The notes below the pieces were generated by a model. It did not search any database and was not told where the DNA came from. It saw only the letters and a program-made list of their open reading frames with translations. A stretch of 64,000 bases of DNA from Mytilus trossulus (taxonomy: Eukaryota > Mollusca > Bivalvia > Mytilida > Mytilidae): NCBI RefSeq assembly GCF_036588685.1, contig NC_086376.1, forward strand, positions 16,548,411-16,612,410. Direction: 5' to 3'. This document shows positions 43,110 to 55,919 of this stretch, piece after piece (positions within the stretch are counted from its first letter, which is position 1; the number at the start of each line of letters is the position of its first letter). The translations under genes and the position numbers were made by a program.

Positions 43110-44711
43110 GAGACAATATCTGAAAAAATCGATTTTTTGGCTACAAGAAAAAACAAAAAAAATGTCTTTAAACCCGGTATTTTAATAGCACAAATCGAAG
43201 AACACACATTTGGGATCTGGGAACTGTTGTCTGTAATTCAAACAATTATTTAATAAGGAAACAATGGCAATTTTGAAAATGGTACAACAAAAATCCAGTT
43301 CTTTCCTGTTACCAAAGGGAATCAATTTTAAAAAGTTTCTAATGGGAATAAGGAATAAGTTTAAGACGTTATTTGTGGTTTACTAGTATATCCTGCAATA
43401 GTTTATCAAATGCCAATTATTGATTTTAACATTTGCAATACAAAAGGTTTAGAAATATACTTAAATATAGTTCGGTATGTCGGTAACATGAAAGAATCTT
43501 GAGTAACAGGACAACGGTAACAGGACAGAGTAGGTAACAGAAAGGATTTTCCTGCTTTATTTTAAAGTTTAAGAAAAATACATCATTTTAGATTGGTCAC
43601 AATTGGAAGATAACAGCAAACAATGTCATTTATACTTCGAAACTGTATTTGCAAGATGAAAACTCTGCCTAGGTAATGAAAAATTCTAAAATTAATTCCT
43701 TTCTGTTACTATCTACTATACTTAAATTGCACAATGTTCTCTGCTGTTATCAAAAGCTAAAAACCTAATTTGTTATTCAATATACTGTATATTATTTTGA
43801 AATTTATTTGATATGGTGGTGATAACTTATATTAAATGAAATGGTTGACATATAGTAGATTAACTCTTCGATTCTTCAGTGAAAATGTCTTGAACATCCT
43901 TCCTGTTACTAATGATGGTTATGCTGTTACTTTTTATCAGGTAACATGACAGAACGTAACAGAAAGGAATTACGCGATAGTTTTTGTCCTTTTTATCACA
44001 TTAAATGTAAGTGTATTGCCTGTGTCCAATAACATTTAAAAAGATGATATAAAACACACTTAATATTGTGGTGCACACTTAAAAATATTCTCAGAAAGTG
44101 GAAGAAAAGGCTATAACAGGATAGAACACCAATAAGTATTTTTCTATAAATTCTTACTTTGGATGGGCTTGATTTTCAAACCTGGCTGCCTTTCCAACTA
44201 TTTCTTTGTACTAATGCATTCAGGAAATGATGCTCTTCACAATACATAATGGGAAAATAACTCTAAGTCTTATAAACGTACAGGTAAAAAAAAACGTGTG
44301 GTAACAGAAGGGAAATCACCTCTGGGGACAAATTTATTTGTCTTAAAATTTGCAAAATTTTATAACATGCTATAGTTATAATATAAAAAGACAAATTAAG
44401 GGCAATATTGTTATATAATTTATCATATATGTGAGAATCGGACGCCTGTTTAATTAATTTGGATATTATTTGAATGATTTAGTTTTCAAAAAAACACAGG
44501 GGACAACATGATTTTAGGGGGGGTTGAACATTTAAATTACAATATTTTATTGGAAGAAATATAAGAATGAGTTTTTAATTGGAAAGAGTTGGTGCATTAT
44601 ATAATTTAGTTCATACTGAAACTTGAAATTTTCAAAAAAGATGGTTGAATAAAAAAATAATTGCTGGTGAAGTGGGGGACATGGAAAATCGACTTTTTCA
44701 GATATTGTCTC
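43110..44711. mobile_element. Putative DNA element with 27-bp inverted ends and repeated GTAACAG motif
   Basis: GAGACAATATCTGAAAAA plus TCGATTTT (43,110-43,136) is matched inversely at 44,685-44,711 with one mismatch. Between them, variants of GTAACAGAAAGGA occur on both strands: 43,301 (-), 43,482, 43,503, 43,515, 43,533 (+), 43,696 (-), 43,897 (-), 43,940 and 43,955 (+), 44,300 (+). No protein is encoded. It starts 64 bp after the B-box gene's stop, so it may lie in that gene's 3' UTR. Confidence 0.5.
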
Positions 44712-45060
44712 AATATTGGTAATATTTAGAATGAAGTAATGCATTTGAGAGATAATGTAGATACTTTTATGTTTGTACATATATTGTGTTTTTTGGGATA
44801 CTGTAATTTCTACATCATATATCCTTATATTCCTAACTGGTGAAATATGATGTATAGTTTACATTTGAGAGGATGTAAACAAGTATATATATGGATGTAT
44901 GATTCTATAGCGTTTTATAGTTTTCTGCCTAACTGATGTCCACATCATATATTCTTTTATTCTTATTGCTGTACTATGTTGTGAAGTTTGAATGTGGGAG
45001 ATAATGTTAACAAGTATATGAGTGTATGTTTTCATTGTGTTCTTGTTTTATTGTCTAGTT
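44712..45060 (+). repeat. Degenerate tandem repeat, about three units of 120-130 bp
   Basis: Shared words CATTTGAGAG..AATGT, AACAAGTATAT, CATCATATAT(C/T)CTT and TGATG(T/A)..GT recur near 44,745, 44,865 and 44,985. Confidence 0.55.
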
Positions 45061-45894
45061 ATAAAAGTAATACCAAGAGATGGACATGAGAGTTAACATG
45101 TGTTGTAAATTCATAGTGTGATACCATTCTTAAACGCATTTAAGAAAATCGTTTATTAGTAATTGACCTGACCATAAAGTTATAGGATTCTGCTTCTGCG
45201 CTATATCTTCCATCCGTTCGCACTTTATTTGACCTTGTTTCAAAGTCAATTCAAAACAAGGTAGTTGAATGGCATTTGTAAAGTTGACTAACAGGAATCA
45301 TCACCAATCAATAAACCCGCTCGAGTCATCCTTGATTCCTTATACAAATTTGGTATTAATGCCAATAAGACAACTCTCTATACGAGTTTCAAAGACACGG
45401 TAATTAACAACTGGAGGTCACAGTACGGTCTTCAACATACATATGTTTTGTAAACTTGGTTATCATCTATTATATCATTAAAATGAAAATCACAATTTTA
45501 AGTACAAAACGAAAAAAAAAAGATTAAGAATACCAGTAGAAGAATAAAATATTTAAAGTTGAAAAAACAAACGAAGAAAAAAACAAACGATAAAAGATAC
45601 AGATTTTTAGGCGTCATACATGTAGGCATTATCATACTTTAAAATGCATTTCCTTTCAGACAAATCTTTGAGATTATGTGTTTAATGTAAATGATCACAA
45701 ATTAAAAAAAAGTGTGCCCATAGTTTTGAATTAGATGGTGAAGCATGTTATTGCATGTTAGTGCATGGTATATAAATAGGCAAATTAAAGTAGCCTTTGT
45801 CACTCACCTTGTACTTTTGTTGGTATCAATGCATAAAATAATGCAACCATTATACTATTGCATATAATATAATATAAGGCAAACAACCGCATTT
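45061..45894 (+). other. Intergenic with repeat fragments
   Basis: 45,345-45,445 is a family B fragment (GCCAATAAGACAACTCTCTA, AGTACGGTCTTCAACAT). Otherwise nothing recognised. Confidence 0.5.
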
Positions 45895-46610
45895 AACCCC
45901 TATGGTTTAAGGCATGTCAGCCATGTAGGTGGACAGGCGGGATCATTGGACACAATTTAAAACTAGATACCTAATGATGATTCAGGCCAGGTTTGGGTGA
46001 ATTTGTCTAAGCAGTTTCAGAGGAGAAGATTTCTGTAAAAGATAAGAAACTTTACGAAAAATTGTAAAAAAAATACTTTAAAGGGCAATTACTCCTCATT
46101 GGATCTTGTCATGTTGACTGTTTTGTAGATCTTAGTTTGCTGAACATTTTTGCTGTTTTTACAGTTTATCTTTACATAAATCAGTATTCAAAATAGTAAC
46201 CCACAGTAGCAACCCAACAACGTTCCGTCTGATTCGTCTGATTTTAGGACATCCTTAACGAATGAACTTTCTTTTAATTATCAGATATGTTCTAAATGGC
46301 CACGTTTCACAGGTATCAGCCAGACAGAGCATTTTATCACTATGTTCAATTGATAGCCATGTTGGACATGTTGGTTGGCAGGCGTGGTCATTGGAAACAT
46401 TTTTCAAAAATAGATTCCCTAATTATGTTTGTGGCCAAGTGTGAGTAAATTTGTCCCTATAAATTAAAAGGAGAATCTTTTAGTAAAAGATAACAAAAAC
46501 TTATGAAAAATTGTTAAAATTTTTTACAATAATGTGCAATAACGAACACGGACAACGGACGTCAAATGATTAGAAAATCTCACTTTTGCTGTTTTAGTTG
46601 TAGTTTTAAT
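45895..46610 (-). repeat. Relic of the tandem-repeat element, reverse orientation
   Basis: Read on the minus strand it gives the 22.5-24.7 kb unit in order: AAATGTTCAGCAAACTAAGA, GGGCAATTACTCC in reverse, AATCTTCTCCTCTGAAAC and ATCATCATTAGGTATCTAGT. About one and a half diverged units remain, without the terminal hairpins. Confidence 0.75.
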
Positions 46611-46679
46611 AGTTTTTTAAGCTTACGCGGATATGCTAGTTTTATTTTTCTACGATGATATACCACCAACACTATGTAT

Positions 46680-46770
46680 TAAAATAGCATGACATAGTAT
46701 GATAGCCAATGAGACAACTCTTCATCAGATACCAAATAACCAAAATAAACAACAATAGGTCACTAGTTCC
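46680..46770 (+). repeat. Family B fragment
   Basis: GATAGCCAATGAGACAACTC, AACAACAATAGGTCAC. Confidence 0.65.
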
Positions 46771-46849
46771 TATAATTATGCGACATTAATTTAAAGTAAG
46801 AATTTGTTTTGACTTTTAGCGGTGTTTTCACCGTTATTTTAATTAATAA

Positions 46850-47000
46850 ACTCATCATACCAAAACCGAATCTCTTCATTTGCACCAGACGTGTCTTTAT
46901 TCTACAAAAGACTCATCAATTGCCCTTAAATACAATTAAAATAAATAGGCCAAATGGAGTACGAAGTTTGAAGAGCATTGAGAACCACGAAATGAAACCA
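46850..47000 (-). repeat. Decayed Penelope terminal repeat with hammerhead relic, minus strand
   Basis: The reverse complement gives TTGATGAGTCTTTTGTAGAA near 46,900-46,920 where an active motif would read CTGATGA...GAAA, then CGTCTGG near 46,886. The core C and the GAAA are changed, so it is dead. AATGCTCTTCAAACTTCGTA follows the family order. Confidence 0.65.
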
Positions 47001-47179
47001 AATAAACCAAAGGTCTTATTATTACAAAATATGGAAGTTTTACCTATAACATATCATCAAAAATGAATTTTGTTAAAACATTGTAAAACGACTGGGTATA
47101 TTTTGTTCCTGATTCCAGCAGTTTGAATAGAGGAAGACCCTCAGCAGAATAAAAGTGATAGTTTTCTTATTTATTATTC

Positions 47180-47590
47180 GTACCTATTCATTCGCAGCTA
47201 TTCATTTGTCTTGGAAATCTCATAGGATTTCTGAACCGTTAATAGGCTTCAGTACATACAAAGGATTCAGACGATGCTATTTTGGAAAGATTATGCAATT
47301 ATTTAAATGTAACAAGCTTGAATTACAAGTGATGGAATTTCAGTATCGTTATTCGATTATTTGCTTTAACATTGTGTTCCAGTAGAAAAAGATGCTGTAA
47401 TTTGACATATAAAAAACGAAATCGATTGTATTACCGACACATAGAGCAATTTTTCAATTGTTTGTTATTACTTTGTGTTTTTATAAAATAGCTTGGTCAC
47501 ATTTTGTGTATAAGTAAAGCAAATGGTTACAACTTATTGATAAGATCATGATTATTTTACTTACAACATAGAAAGTGCTGTCTTTTTAAA
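47180..47590 (+). repeat. Degenerate block duplicated at 52.5 kb
   Basis: Shares GCAGCTATTCATTTGTC, GGATTTCTGAACC, AAATGTAACAAGCTTGA, TTACAAGT and TATTGATAAGATCATG with 52,500-52,840 in the same order. It contains a 76-codon frame (47,155-47,385) with no known domain, interrupted in the other copy. Confidence 0.65.
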
Positions 47591-49216
47591 ATGATGTCGT
47601 AAAAGTGGGGCCCTCTCTTTCATAAGTAGTTCAGAAATAAGGAGAAGTATAATATCTAATAGTTACTTCATAAACCAGTAACCTGCTACCACTCACCTAC
47701 CTGTCTTGTAATAAGTAAAGATTCATTTTACAACTTGCCGATATGCATTAAGATAACTTACTTACAAATCATTCAAAGAGTATACGTACAAAATACAATA
47801 TAAGTTTTTTTTAACACTTGAATATAAATTTATTGCACTAAAGCTGTTAACAATGACCTTACCGCTAATACAATATAAGTTATTACCGCTAATACAATAT
47901 AAGTTATAAGCCTGCAAACCAAAATGATTGAAGAAAAGAATACAATTCAAAAATCATTTTCTGTAAATGAGATTTCGAGTCATTGTATTACAAGAAAAAA
48001 CACGTTTTCTTGTTTTTCTGAGTTAAACATTCTATCCTGCTACAATGAGAAAAAGAATAAGAGATAAAACAACATCCTAGTGTAATCCGATAAATATCGG
48101 AGGACAATTTCTTACCAAAATGACTGGTGATGACCAGGGTACACATCATAATTACATAATCATATGAATTAAAAAACACCTTATCATTTAATCATGGCAA
48201 TACTGATGTTTTTCGTGGCTAAGTGAATGACACCCTTGCGGACATATTATGCTAATAATCACCCGTGAAACAATGGCCTCGAAATTGTTGGGATGAAACG
48301 AAAAAATATGTTAAACTTCTTTCTTCGTGATAAGCACGAATTTTGAGTAAACATTATATTCATGACTTGATAGTTGTTGATTAATGTGAAGCTTTTAGTA
48401 GCGATTTACTGTCTATAAAATTAAATAAGGATACACTTTTTCACGAATTACATAGTTCATGTCCATAGGGATATAAACCGTCTGGTCAAACATCAGTTTA
48501 GCGTTCCTTTAAATTGAAACGGCATTAAATTGTCTGTATAAAGTCCCTGTACTATTTACTCCTATAATGTTTGTTAACACTGAGTCTTGGTCTAGTCTCC
48601 TGTGGTGATTATAAATCCATATAAACCAATGTTTATACGCTATTGTCTGCCATTAGCGCTGCCATTGCCAACATACATAATAATGATTAAACATTAATTG
48701 TTTAGGTCTCTATGAAGTCTTTCATCACCCTTTTCTTTACATCATCGTTGTCCTTTACAATGTTCCTGAATTGTTTTAACCTTTTTTTATAAGTTCATTA
48801 CGCTTAAGAATCATGAAGCCTACAATACGGAAAGGAGGGATACTAGAAGTTTATTTTTTTTCCTTATTTTTGTCAAAAAGCAACGTTAGTAAGTACATGT
48901 TTTAATTTAATTTGAAAGTCAAATTCAGTGTTCTATTAAGCAACAGGTATTTGAAAATTAAGATTTAAATGCATTATTTAGAAAACACAAACTTGTTGAT
49001 AATTGACAGCAGTATATTCCTTGCCAAAGTATGGCGTTTGGTTATGCACGATGTATAAATTATCATCTACGTTCAGTTAACGGGGAACATCTGGAGAGTG
49101 AGGACATTAAATGTGACGTCTTGCACCATGCACTATACACACTTAAATCTCTTTCAACAACTCTTTCAGAGTTTCGTATACGGCCTGGCCTGTCTTTATA
49201 CCCAATTTTTGATCCA
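47591..49216. other. Intergenic, nothing recognised
   Basis: AT-rich. A 24-bp direct repeat (GTTATTACCGCTAATACAAT-AAT type) occurs twice at 47,855-47,905. The frame at 49,031-49,243 has no domain. Confidence 0.4.
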
Positions 49217-49492
49217 TTAAGGTGGTGCCAACACCTTAACTAAAATTAATTTGGCTCGTTTAATTTTCTTAAAATTATGCCAAAGTATTTACTTTGACTC
49301 TTTGACAAAAATATAAAGTTTTCAAATTCGAACAACCGTTTAATCAGAAAAATTACACTGGTTATATAGCAGTTTGACAAACACTTACTTTGATTACTGA
49401 GAAGCTTACTATGTTCTTAACAACACATAGTCATTAAAATGTTCTGCTGATTTTACAGAGTTATCTCCCTTAAGTGTTAAGTACCACCTTAA
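49217..49492. mobile_element. MITE with TTAA-flanked inverted ends
   Basis: TTAAGGTGGTGCCAACACC at the left and AGTGTTAAGTACCACCTTAA at the right are inverted copies; the element is 276 bp, and TTAA at each end fits a piggyBac-type target duplication. It has no coding capacity. A subterminal GAGTTATCTCCCTTAA is typical of a common bivalve MITE. Confidence 0.75.
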
Positions 49493-50499
49493 TCAAACGA
49501 TCTTTTACAGTGGCAATCAACACTTCACCCTGATCTAACAAAAATAAAATTGCAAAGCCCTATATTTTACAGTTACAGTTTACTTGTTCTCAGTCTAATG
49601 CATAAAATATGTGAGAATGGACTTAAATCAAACAATCGATCAATTCATACAATTTCGACTGCTAAAATACCGAGAACAAACAATGACTGATAGTTTTGAT
49701 AAGTTAAAGAACGATTTGAAATGAGAGAATAAAACAAACACAGTAACTGACATGTGAAATACTGGGAAATATAACTTAGATGTGTACGTACAAAGGATAT
49801 GTACACATTAATACATTTTGTATTCGTCCGAAAATGCACATATTGTCAAAAAAAATCCCCAAAAGAAGCATTTGTTGTTGATCGCCCCTATCTTCAAATT
49901 GTTTATTCAAATCAGAATATATGACAATTCAGAATGCAAATATTATCAGTATAGAGTCGTACCAATGACAGAACGCCAGAATCACACATTGCTAAACTTT
50001 TATTGAATTTGTTTTTGATAATATGCCTTCTAGACCAGTTATAAGTTCTAATTTAACAGAGAAGTACATTTCAACTATTTTACTCTTGCTTTTCAGTGCA
50101 ACAGAGGTTATGTAAGGTGTGTCGGAGGATTTTGTCAACAGTAAATCAGTTAATAATATCTTGTTGTTATTTGAATACTATATACACACATGTAGATGTA
50201 CATGTAAGAGCATATTGCCCACAACATATTGGGAGATGGACTATATAAAGTATTGGATTAATAAAGAAAACTACTCTGTGTGATTCTTAACCCCTGCACA
50301 AAAAAATAAAAATGGATCAGAAGTGGAATTTGGTAGAAGCAGCATCTAATTAACAAAAACAATTATAATATTGATATCTTATTATACCATTATGGTTTGA
50401 TCGATCTAACAAGTGTTACTTAACTCTTTATACTTTGCGTCGGCGACTGTATTATGTAGTTTCAAATGTTTCATTTTGAAAAAAAAAAAAAAAGTTACC
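49493..50499. other. Intergenic, nothing recognised
   Basis: AT-rich, one 15-nt A run near 50,479; no gene seen. Confidence 0.4.
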
Positions 50500-50790
50500 T
50501 AAAAAATTTCCAAAATAATCCTATTTTACTCTTTTTAACGCTGCATTTGTACTGATTACTTATGATCAATTCACGACAGAAACTGAAATTTTTCAAGGAA
50601 GTGATCAGTCATTAGTTGTAAGCCACATTAGTAATATTTCAAATAATGATTTTGTACATATTGAGTCCATCACAGTATCAGGTTAATGCCCATACATGAG
50701 AAAATAGTTACAATTGGAAAGGACTATAAGAAGATATGTTATGAGTGCCATTGAGACATCTCTCCACCCGAATCACAACGTGTAAAAAGT
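50500..50790 (+). repeat. Block related to 35.25-35.46 kb, then a family B fragment
   Basis: ACGACAGAAACTGAAATTTT and TTTCAAGGAAGTGATCAGTC match 35.34 kb. 50,720-50,790 carries the family B head (GTGCCATTGAGACATCTCTC). Confidence 0.65.
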
Positions 50791-52499
50791 AAACAGCGAC
50801 GCTTGTATGATTTTGATAAAATTTGGTTAATTGAGATTTTAATCCTTTTGCAATTTCGTCTGCCGAATGGTTGATTGTGATATGGGTTGGTTTATGAGGG
50901 ACCTGTCAGGGCATATATAATGGTACAACTTGATACAAATAAATGTATAGCATTGTATTCCGTTTTGCATTCTGTGAATATACTTGTTTATGAAGCTGTT
51001 TAAGGTGATTGGTTTTCCTCTTATGTTTAGTGTAATTTATAAGATAAATTTGCTTAAATTGTTGTGGTATTTATTTGGAATCTTAACTTTGATCCCTCCT
51101 CTTCTTGCTCACTTTTTAAAATTCCGTATTTAAACGCTAAACATGAAATTAGAAAATACATATTAAAAAAAATAGATCTTTACAAAACTATAATCAAATA
51201 CGTTAAAATGTGTTTATTTATATGAAATATATATTAGAAAGTTGATGAATACTTTTGGCCATGCACTGTAGATAATAACAGGAGGCGTGAGTATGATTGC
51301 AGTTAAGAAGGTTATGTCTAAAAATAATAATATCTATCTTAATCGACAACATTAATACTAGTTTTATGTTAAATGAAAAAAATCTAAAACAAACCCTCAT
51401 AATCCCATAGAAATATTTATATTAATACAAGGAACAGACATGCGTGAATTCGTGCTTTAACGTGTACCAATCACTTTTCTGTCGGTAAATCCACATGCTT
51501 ATATAAACTAGTATTCATATGCCTACACAAAGTACAGTTCACCTTTTCTATACATCATACCGGATTACAATATTACCTGTAAAACATTCACACTGATTCA
51601 ATTTAACACGTCTCTTTATTTAGAGTAACTGTATACTTTATTTTCGTATACTAGATTGCATGGATCTAACGGATGACCAAATGCATATATGCCTTGCACT
51701 TCCAGGAACATTGTTAGGGTGTTGATTGTTCTATTCGTGGGTTTTTAATTATTTTTTCGGATGAAAATCATGTCTGCTCACGGGTAAACAACTTTTCACA
51801 CCAGATTGTTTTTCTCAATCGATTTGTGACTCTCGGACAGCGGTATACTACTGCTGCCTTTATTTATCGCAATATTTGGTATTAAGCATCTCGTTAAATA
51901 TTATAGATATCAAAATCTAAGAAAGGGTGATGTAAATTGTTAGTAGTGGCTTTATTTAGAGTCAGTTCGATAGGGTTAAACTCTATCTAGTATACATACA
52001 GAAGTCGTCATCATTGAGAGCCAATATTATCATCTAAATATCTTAAAGTGTTATGAACATTTTTAATCATATGTTGTTTCGATGGGTCTTTACTGATTTA
52101 AGTCATACATTGTTTCTCATACCAATATAGAGACAAGTCCTAAATAGGTGGTGCACAGTCTGTTCCCATAGAAATTCCAATAACCTGACAATCTACATAA
52201 TTTGCATATTGAATGAACATTTTAGCAGCAAACCAAAGCGTCATGCATTTGTAACAGAACAAAACTTAATAGTTGTTTTAACATAATACAGAACGTTCAA
52301 AATGGGATATTTTAAAACGACCGGGATATCCAGAGTAGCTATTTTATTACACGGTATTCAAAATTAAAATCCACTAGCATTTAAACAAATTGTAGTCGTC
52401 GGTCGAGAACTAGGTATCGTTATTGCCGTTTCTAAGAATATGAATAAAAGAAGCCCACAACAGAAAGAAAAGTAAGAGAATACGTATCTTTTATTTGTA
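50791..52499. other. Intergenic, one short shared repeat
   Basis: GGACAGCGGTATACTACTGC at 51,836 recurs at 61,071 (GAACAGCGGTATACTACTGT) with TGCCTTTATTTAT following both; otherwise nothing seen. Confidence 0.45.
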
Positions 52500-53060
52500 G
52501 CTAGCAGCTATTCATTTGTCCTCATTTATAATCACAGGGGATTTCTGAACCATTTGTAGGCTTCTGTCTTTCCAAAGGACGCCGACAATGTTATTAAGAA
52601 AGATTATGCATGTATGTAAATGTAACAAGCTTGATTTACAAGTTGTGGCGTTACAATATCGTTATCTGCTGGAATATGTTGTTCCATAAGAGTTAGAGGC
52701 TTTAATAAGTCATATAAAATACGAAATCAGTTGTGATAAAGTACAGCAAAATATTGGCAAGGTTGTCCATTGCAAAATATTGATAAGATCATGGTAGTTT
52801 TACATGACAGATGAAGAGTGCTGAATTAGTTTTATTATTGTATTAAGCCATTTGAACATTGATTTCATCGGTTGTGGCATTGGACTTGTTTTCCAAACAC
52901 AAGCTCCAGCTTCTGTCCATACTTATATTTTAGCATTGCACAACAAGGTTTTGCCCTTTTAAGATTGCTTTTTACGTCTTGACTCATTTTATCCGGAGAT
53001 TACATCAGTCTAGAAAAAAATCTAGGGATACTCATTAACCAATTTCAAATTCGATACATG
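52500..53060 (+). repeat. Second copy of the 47.2-kb block plus a block shared with 54.46 kb
   Basis: 52,500-52,840 matches 47,180-47,590. 52,885-53,050 (TTGTTTTCCAAACACAAGCT, ACTTATATTTTAG) matches 54,468-54,640. Confidence 0.65.
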
Positions 53061-53929
53061 ATTAACGGTTACATCTCTTTGTTTATCATCCATTTTTTGT
53101 ATTTATAATCGTTATTTCTTTACAAATAATCTTGAAACATTTTTATTTTTTTTACAACTCTTATCAGTCAGCTTAACAAACAGAATAAATGCAAATTTTA
53201 AGTTTATATTTGTTTCTAAAAATACAACATAAGGACGATTTGTTTTTAGAAATTTAACCGTCAAGGTCCAATCCATTGTTCGATTAACCGACATTGTTTT
53301 TGTAAAGTTAAATTAATCGCATTATTACGAAAACTGCAAACTTCAGTTGTAAAAAATTCTTTAAAGTGAAAACTTTCATTAAGGATTGGATGGGACAATG
53401 AAGCTATTTTTTCAGTACTAGACCAATACAGAAATAACCTGACGTCTGAAGGAAAATACAGATAACCATTATGCACCTTGGATCAATTTACTATGATAAC
53501 AGAATCGGTATAGCTTTGTTATTTACTGTCAAAATCTTTATTATTACTGGGATATTGAATTTATTTTTAATTTGTGACCATTCTTTGCATGCCGCCGTCT
53601 TTTACTATTTATTATCCAAATCGTAGAGAAGTTTTGGTTTTATATCCATAGCAACTGTTCATTATCTAAAAGGATTTAAACCAATACAGAGACGAAATAA
53701 TTCAACGCATCTGCAGTTTTTAAATCAAACATACAACCCTTTCTAATAAATTCAATTAATGTTTGACTTCTTTTCACACATTACACAAATGTTCGTACTC
53801 CCCATTCTTCGAGTCTAGTTTGTTGGATTAAAAATATTCAAAGTGATTCATTTTTCAACCTTCAGAAAAAAAATTAAGTATTTATCTTCATATTACACTG
53901 ATACTGAATAATGTAAATGATCAAATTCC
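53061..53929. other. Intergenic, nothing recognised
   Basis: AT-rich. Short minus-strand open frames at 53.1-53.5 kb have no recognisable domain. Confidence 0.4.
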
Positions 53930-54640
53930 TTTTCATCAATTGATATTTATCAGTTTCCATCTTATTGTATTCTCGGATTTTTATCTGATTTTGAAAATTT
54001 ACAAATGATCAAGAAAATAATCATCAATCGAAATTATACTTTAAGCTGTCCTTGTATAGGTAGAATTTGGTTTAGTTACAGTTACGTAGAAGCGGCTATA
54101 AAAAAATAATTACACGGGATATCGCCGATAATAAATGCTGTCCTTGAAAAACATCCTTTTCAGAAAATTGATATTTATCAGTTTCTGTCTTAATTTACTA
54201 TCTAATTTCAATCTGATTTTGCTTTTTTAAAATAAACAAGTACATGATCATGTTTGAAATTGTACTTATAGCTGTCCTTGTTTGTATAAGTGTTTTTGAT
54301 TTTGCTTCCTTATACAGGAAGTGAATATAAAGAATCAGGATTACAAAGCAGAAACCAAAACGAATTTGTTCTTACAGGGAAGCGCTTCAGACGCAACACA
54401 AGCTTATTTCTACTCATCAACTGATAATTCTATTAAAACATTTAAAAATTTCGGCACTGGTATTGATGTTGTTTTCCAAACACAAGCTCCTTTTTAAACT
54501 TATATTTTAGGATTGAACAAAAAGGTTATGATATTATCTGACTGTTTGATAATCACTTTACATTAAATTCGTATATTGTTTTAGTTTGGATTTTTTTAGG
54601 AATAATCATTAGGCAATAACCAATCCGCTATAACGATGAT
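53930..54640 (+). repeat. Local degenerate duplications
   Basis: A unit of about 220 bp (TTGATATTTATCAGTTTC, then AGCTGTCCTTGTAT) occurs at 53,938 and again at 54,168. A block from 52.9 kb follows at 54,468. Confidence 0.6.
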
Positions 54641-55919
54641 AAATGATACTATTAAAGTAACGTTTAACTTGATTTATAGGAGTAACATTTCTTGTGTCAC
54701 AAGCTTGACAAGCTGACCAGCGTCTGTTACATTTAACACTCCAGGTCACATGAAATCAACACGGGTTTCGCATGGATTCGTGTTGTTCAGATTTTAAGTT
54801 TTCATAATGCGTAGTGCAGACTTTTTATCGTTTTCACTCGCCCCCCCTTTTTTTTTAAGACCACTTTAAGAATCGGCCTATTAAATGACTCATATTTATT
54901 GTGAACAGTCATAGATCGGTATCTAGCTTTACCTATTACAATTTTGAAAAGTTTGATGTTTTATGCATACGTCAAATGTCTTATGAGTCAAGTTCTCTTG
55001 AACTGATTTATCTATATTTTTCTCAAATTTTTGTATTAACTCTGGTAAGGAGGAAGAATGCGCGTTCACAGATACGTTTATCTTAGCACATGTTTTGAAC
55101 TAACAATGTGATGTTTCCTACAACCCGCCGTTTTCTGATTCAAGATGTTATTTTTGAAGATGTCGGACCATACTTTTGGAGCTTTGTAGAGGCATAGATA
55201 GATTTTTCCTTTTTTGTTATTAAATTGGTCGATTTTATTTAAAGTCCATGTTGCTTTTTGGTTTACTACCGCATGTTTAAGACAATTTTTATGTTCGTAT
55301 AAAGAACATAAATCATATCAAAAAGTATCAATTTCTACGCATCTATAAAGTTTTATTCCTTTTTACTCATTAAATAAATGAAAAGAGATAGGAAAAAAAT
55401 ATATTTCCAATTAAATAATATAGAACAGTTCTTCCACTAAATAGTTTATACGGTGTTGTATGTAAAATTAATCAGTCACAAAACAACTTTTTATAGACAT
55501 TACCCGCATTCACAGAGATGAATCTATCGTCTATATGATTTTAACTTTATCATACGAAGCATTAACATTCATACTTTAAGTTGTATTGTAGCATTAATCA
55601 TTCATAGATATGAATTCCTTTTTCGTACTTAAAGGACAATTGATATGCATAAGGTGGGTTAATATGAGACAACATTCCTTTAGATATAAGGGACAAGAGT
55701 GCATACGCTGAAATGTCTCGCCTTCTTTTACTTTCCGTATATTTTATGAGGATAGTACTTGATATAAAGTTTGACTTCAACTATCGAATTAACTAAACAC
55801 GATCTAAGAAAATGATAAATAATACACAAAATACCTTACAATTATTCCTTACACCAAATAATCTTGAAATATAGTTGATCTTTTGAACATATAAGAAACG
55901 AACTGGATTAAAAAACGGA
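54641..55919. other. Intergenic, nothing recognised
   Basis: AT-rich; no gene or definite repeat seen. Confidence 0.4.
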
